NCBI RefSeq assembly: GCF_002706425.1 | Contig: NZ_CP017713.1 | Span: forward strand, 2,887,509-2,951,508 | Direction of reading: 5' to 3' | DNA from: Loigolactobacillus coryniformis subsp. coryniformis KCTC 3167 = DSM 20001 | GTDB lineage: Bacteria > Bacillota > Bacilli > Lactobacillales > Lactobacillaceae | Length of the DNA stretch: 64,000 nucleotides | Part shown: piece after piece, positions 61,755 to 64,000 of the stretch | Position numbering within the stretch: the first letter of the stretch is position 1 | How the letters are laid out: each line of letters starts with the position of its first letter | Translations under genes and position numbers: made by a program | Notes under the pieces: generated by a model | The model's input: the letters and a program-made list of their open reading frames with translations, nothing else | The model's database searches: none | What the model was told of the DNA's origin: nothing

Positions 61755-62017
61755 AAAAAAAGCTCCTTGTCTTTTCATTGTTCTGTGGTTCAACTTAACT
61801 ACAACCTGGTCACGCTAAACTGCCAGTTGTTTCAATGATTCTAGCGTAAAACGAACTTTTCGCTCACTTACTTAAGTCACGTTTTAAAATCAGCGCCCAG
61901 TTAGTTTTTATTCCTGATTTACGGTAAATCAAGTGGAAAAACAGATTTCCAAACACTCTCTAGTCTACACAATTTCAGTCCGTAAAACCAGTAGACGATC
62001 CATGCACAAAATAAAAA

Positions 62018-62042
62018 GCGTACCTCCACCGCGGAGATACGC
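62018..62042 (-). terminator. Terminator after yidC
   Basis: GCGTACCTCC (62018-62027) and GGAGATACGC (62033-62042); on the minus strand the G-U pair completes the stem and TTTTTATTTT follows. Confidence 0.8.
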
Positions 62043-62055
62043 CAACGTTTAAAAA

Positions 62056-62883
62056 TTATTTACGCTTCTTACCCCGGCGTGCTTTTGCTAGTTGTCGCTC
62101 CAGGTCGCGTTTTTTCTGTTCTTTAGCTTCCCGCTCAGCACGTAACTTGAACGGATTCATTAGTAACAACGTTTGACCAACGGAAAAGGCATTGGTCACA
62201 ACCCAGTAAACAGCTAAGGCTGAAGGCAAACTGATCGCCATAAACAAGATCATGACCGGCATCCCCCAGAGTAACAGTACATTCTGGATACCAGATTGTT
62301 GTACCTGACCCATCATGGTCAATTTGGAAGTCGCAAAAGTCAGCAACGCCGCCAAAACTGGCAAAATGAAATACGGATCAGCTTTACCTAATTCCATCCA
62401 CAAGAAGGTCCCTGAACGTAAAACGGAAGTCCGTTGAATACCTTGGTACAAGGCAATCAATACTGGCATCTGTACCAATAAAGGTAGCATACTTGCAAAC
62501 GGATGAACACCAGCGTCCTTATAAAGCTTAGACATTTCACCTTGCAACTTCTGTTGTGTTTCAACATCTCGTGAAGAATACTTGGTCTGCAAAGCCTTCA
62601 TTTGCGGTTGAATATCCATCATTTTTCGTGAACTGTTCATCTGATACTGCATCAACGGCAAAATGATGATCCGAATAATAATGGTGAAGACGATGATCCC
62701 GACACCGTAGCTACCACCAAATAAATTGGATAGCCAAACGATTGCCCGCGAAAAATTCCAAATAATGTAATGATCCCAAAAACCAGTACTATTACCAGTA
62801 ACTGGCTTCGTACTACAACCAGATAAGAATAAAACTAAGGTAAAGAGCCCAGCAGCGCCGAGCAGTCGTTTCTTCTTTTTCAC
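62056..62883 (-). CDS. yidC: Membrane protein insertase YidC
   Basis: A 275-residue YidC1-type (SpoIIIJ/OxaA) insertase. It is a lipoprotein with signal 'LLGAAGLFTLVLFLSGCSTKP' split at the lipobox LSGC. Five core helices follow; 'YGVGIIVFTIIIRIIILPLM' holds the conserved Arg of the hydrophilic groove. The C terminus is strongly basic ('RQLAKARRGKKRK'), typical for ribosome contact. It starts 2 bases after the rnpA stop, in the rpmH-rnpA-yidC operon that is conserved next to dnaA. Confidence 0.98.
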   Translation of the reverse strand: MKKKKRLLGAAGLFTLVLFLSGCSTKPVTGNSTGFWDHYIIWNFSRAIVWLSNLFGGSYGVGIIVFTIIIRIIILPLMQYQMNSSRKMMDIQPQMKALQTKYSSRDVETQQKLQGEMSKLYKDAGVHPFASMLPLLVQMPVLIALYQGIQRTSVLRSGTFLWMELGKADPYFILPVLAALLTFATSKLTMMGQVQQSGIQNVLLLWGMPVMILFMAISLPSALAVYWVVTNAFSVGQTLLLMNPFKLRAEREAKEQKKRDLERQLAKARRGKKRK

Positions 62884-62885
62884 GC

Positions 62886-63239
62886 TTATTCCCTCACTTC
62901 ATCCGTTAGTAAGCCAGCCAGAGTTAAAACGTGCACTAAGTTTGCCTTAGCCTCCGGCTGTGTCAATCGATCGGCGCTAGGCCGCGCGATGACCAAAAAA
63001 TCAACGTCTGTTTTCAATTGTGGTTTCAGTTCCTGCAGACTTTGGCGGATCCGTCGCTTTACCTGATTACGATGCACCGCGTTACCGATACGCTTCCCCA
63101 CCGAAATACCAACGCGAAAATGCTTTTGCCCTGGTCGTTCCATCCGGTAAACAATATAATTCCGATTAGCTTTGGAATCGCCGGTCTGGAAAACGGTTTG
63201 GAAATCTGCTTCTTTTTTGACTCGATAAGATTTTCTCAT
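62886..63239 (-). CDS. rnpA: Ribonuclease P protein component
   Basis: RnpA assists the RNase P RNA in 5' maturation of tRNAs. The 117-residue protein starts [20 protein letters not shown] and contains the RNR-like motif '[17 protein letters not shown]' with the conserved basic residues. The open frame extends to 63296, but the MRKSYR start is standard. It follows rpmH after a terminator-like hairpin and is nearly fused to yidC, as in most Firmicutes. Confidence 0.97.
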   Translation of the reverse strand: MRKSYRVKKEADFQTVFQTGDSKANRNYIVYRMERPGQKHFRVGISVGKRIGNAVHRNQVKRRIRQSLQELKPQLKTDVDFLVIARPSADRLTQPEAKANLVHVLTLAGLLTDEVRE

Positions 63240-63312
63240 GACGTATTTGATTACTCCAAGTCCATATGTACTGTGAGCAAACAATCGCTTACTCACTCAA
63301 AAATAATAAAAA

Positions 63313-63335
63313 AGACCACTGAGGGTCAGTGGTCT
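63313..63335 (-). terminator. Hairpin between rpmH and rnpA
   Basis: AGACCACTG (63313-63321) and CAGTGGTCT (63327-63335), followed on the minus strand by TTTTTATT. It overlaps the rpmH stop codon and would reduce rnpA expression relative to the ribosomal protein. Confidence 0.75.
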
Positions 63336-63474
63336 ATGCAGACAATACTTTTCTACCTTTACGGCGTCTACGTTGTAACACATTACGACCGTTGCTTGTG
63401 CTCATTCGTTTCATAAAACCATGGACACGTTCACGATGACGTTTCTTTGGTTGGTATGTGCGTTTCATTGCCAT
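63334..63474 (-). CDS. rpmH: 50S ribosomal protein L34
   Basis: Not in long-ORF listings because it has only 46 codons. The sequence begins [20 protein letters not shown] and ends [12 protein letters not shown], the unmistakable L34 signature. The usual length is 44-46. GAGGGGG lies 9-10 bases upstream of ATG 63474. (MKRTYQ at 63468 is the universal start of the family; two extra residues are possible.) It is the first gene of the leftward operon next to dnaA. Confidence 0.97.
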   Translation of the reverse strand: MAMKRTYQPKKRHRERVHGFMKRMSTSNGRNVLQRRRRKGRKVLSA

Positions 63475-63530
63475 GTGCGATTAACCCCCTCGCAAAAAAT
63501 TAAGTTTACATATTTAATCAGTTATTTTCT

Positions 63531-63560
63531 AGTATAACGAACTTAATAGACTGACGTCAA
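63531..63560 (-). promoter_or_regulatory. Promoter of rpmH
   Basis: On the minus strand TTGACG (63560-63555), 18 bases, TATACT (63536-63531), about 57 bases before the rpmH start. Confidence 0.75.
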
Positions 63561-63621
63561 TAGCAATTACCAGAATATAATAGCATATCCCGTCCATAAA
63601 TGAAACTACAAAAAAATAAAG

Positions 63622-63946
63622 TTATCCACAAAATAAAGTGAACAAGCTAATTTTCCTGTGGATATCTTGTTGATTAGGACTAAATTTGCTAAAAGCTACC
63701 CACAAACATTTCCCCAGTTTATCCACAGAATCACAGACTGGCAAAAAACGATCCACCATTTATAGTTAGCTGTGCATAACCCGTGAAACATTTGCTATAT
63801 TGGGGTTTATAAATCACAGTTTACTGTTAATAATTAATTTTAGTGCCCATGTTATGCACAAGTAGAACTAACCTGTGGATAACAGTTTTAAACAGCTTGT
63901 TCATAAACTAAAGTGACTTTTTTATTATGACGAAAGTTGTGGAAAA
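63622..63946. promoter_or_regulatory. oriC: Origin region with DnaA boxes upstream of dnaA
   Basis: Perfect DnaA boxes TTATCCACA at 63622-63630 and 63719-63727 (plus) and TGTGGATAA at 63874-63882 (minus). Near matches are TGTGGATAT (63657-63665), TGTGCATAA (63771-63779), TTATGCACA (63852-63860) and TGTGGAAAA (63938-63946). The region is AT-rich and lies between rpmH and dnaA, the usual origin site in Firmicutes. The unwinding element is probably beyond dnaA or in the AT-rich stretch near 63800-63845. Confidence 0.92.
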
Positions 63947-63986
63947 CTTTTTTTGAGAATGCTAAAATGAAGATACGTTTTTAGAA

Positions 63987-63993
63987 AAGGAGG
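63987..63993 (+). promoter_or_regulatory. Ribosome binding site of dnaA (gene beyond window)
   Basis: AAGGAGG seven bases before the window end. No start codon is inside the window; by position the gene is dnaA. A TAAAAT at 63963-63968 may be a -10 box. Confidence 0.75.
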
Positions 63994-64000
63994 CGTTTTT

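Overview
The window comes from the chromosome of a lactic acid bacterium, most likely in the Lactobacillaceae. Supporting signs are the adenosylcobalamin-dependent ribonucleotide reductase, the tandem GH65 phosphorylases with beta-phosphoglucomutase, a heme-export operon without heme biosynthesis, a DHA2 exporter followed by a DUF4811 protein, and strong AAGGAGG-type ribosome binding sites. The right end is the replication origin: mnmG, mnmE, jag, yidC, rnpA and rpmH read leftwards, and DnaA boxes lead to the ribosome binding site of dnaA, whose start codon lies just outside. I cannot fix the species.

Layout. 0-3.4 kb holds two small DUF1659/DUF2922-type proteins, decayed coding remnants and unrecognised ORFs. 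3.4-6.4 kb is an IS66 transposase remnant cut by an IS21-type element, which also abuts a truncated rfbD. 6.4-22.5 kb is one leftward exopolysaccharide locus. Its genes encode chain-length regulator, tyrosine kinase, PHP phosphatase, a CapD-like dehydratase, a priming transferase, an epimerase, three glycosyltransferases, Wzy, a glycerophosphotransferase, Wzx, TagD and rfbACB. Together they predict a Wzx/Wzy-made, probably glycerol-phosphate-decorated polymer; local rhamnose supply is doubtful because rfbD is broken. 22.9-34 kb is accessory: a serine-hydrolase homologue lacking its catalytic residues, an ABC exporter, a candidate small RNA, a YdcF-type pseudogene, a lipoprotein, a YibE/F pair, a GNAT acetyltransferase and a five-copy 108-bp tandem array. 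34-41.2 kb carries a defective-looking alpha/beta hydrolase, two GH65 phosphorylases and pgmB, which would split alpha-glucobioses by phosphorolysis into glycolytic intermediates. 41.5-57.3 kb holds an MFS pump under a palindromic operator, nrdJ with NrdR-like boxes, uppP, a four-repeat unknown protein, a nuclease-helicase fusion lacking Fe-S cysteines, a MerR/DHA2/DUF4811 unit, an HrtRBA-type heme exporter and an aldo/keto reductase. 57.4-64 kb is the origin-proximal housekeeping block.

The two most interesting signals are non-coding. The first is a minus-strand RNA of about 200 nt (28143-28340). It has several hairpins, two of them presenting CCUCC anti-Shine-Dalgarno loops, and ends at an intrinsic terminator. 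Two stems pair fully only in the minus-strand RNA because of G-U wobbles. The second is a two-hairpin element of about 108 bp found at three loci. It sits directly upstream of the ribosome binding sites of the exopolysaccharide operon and the GNAT gene in the same orientation, is amplified five-fold without indels at the latter, and its stems differ between loci while still pairing.
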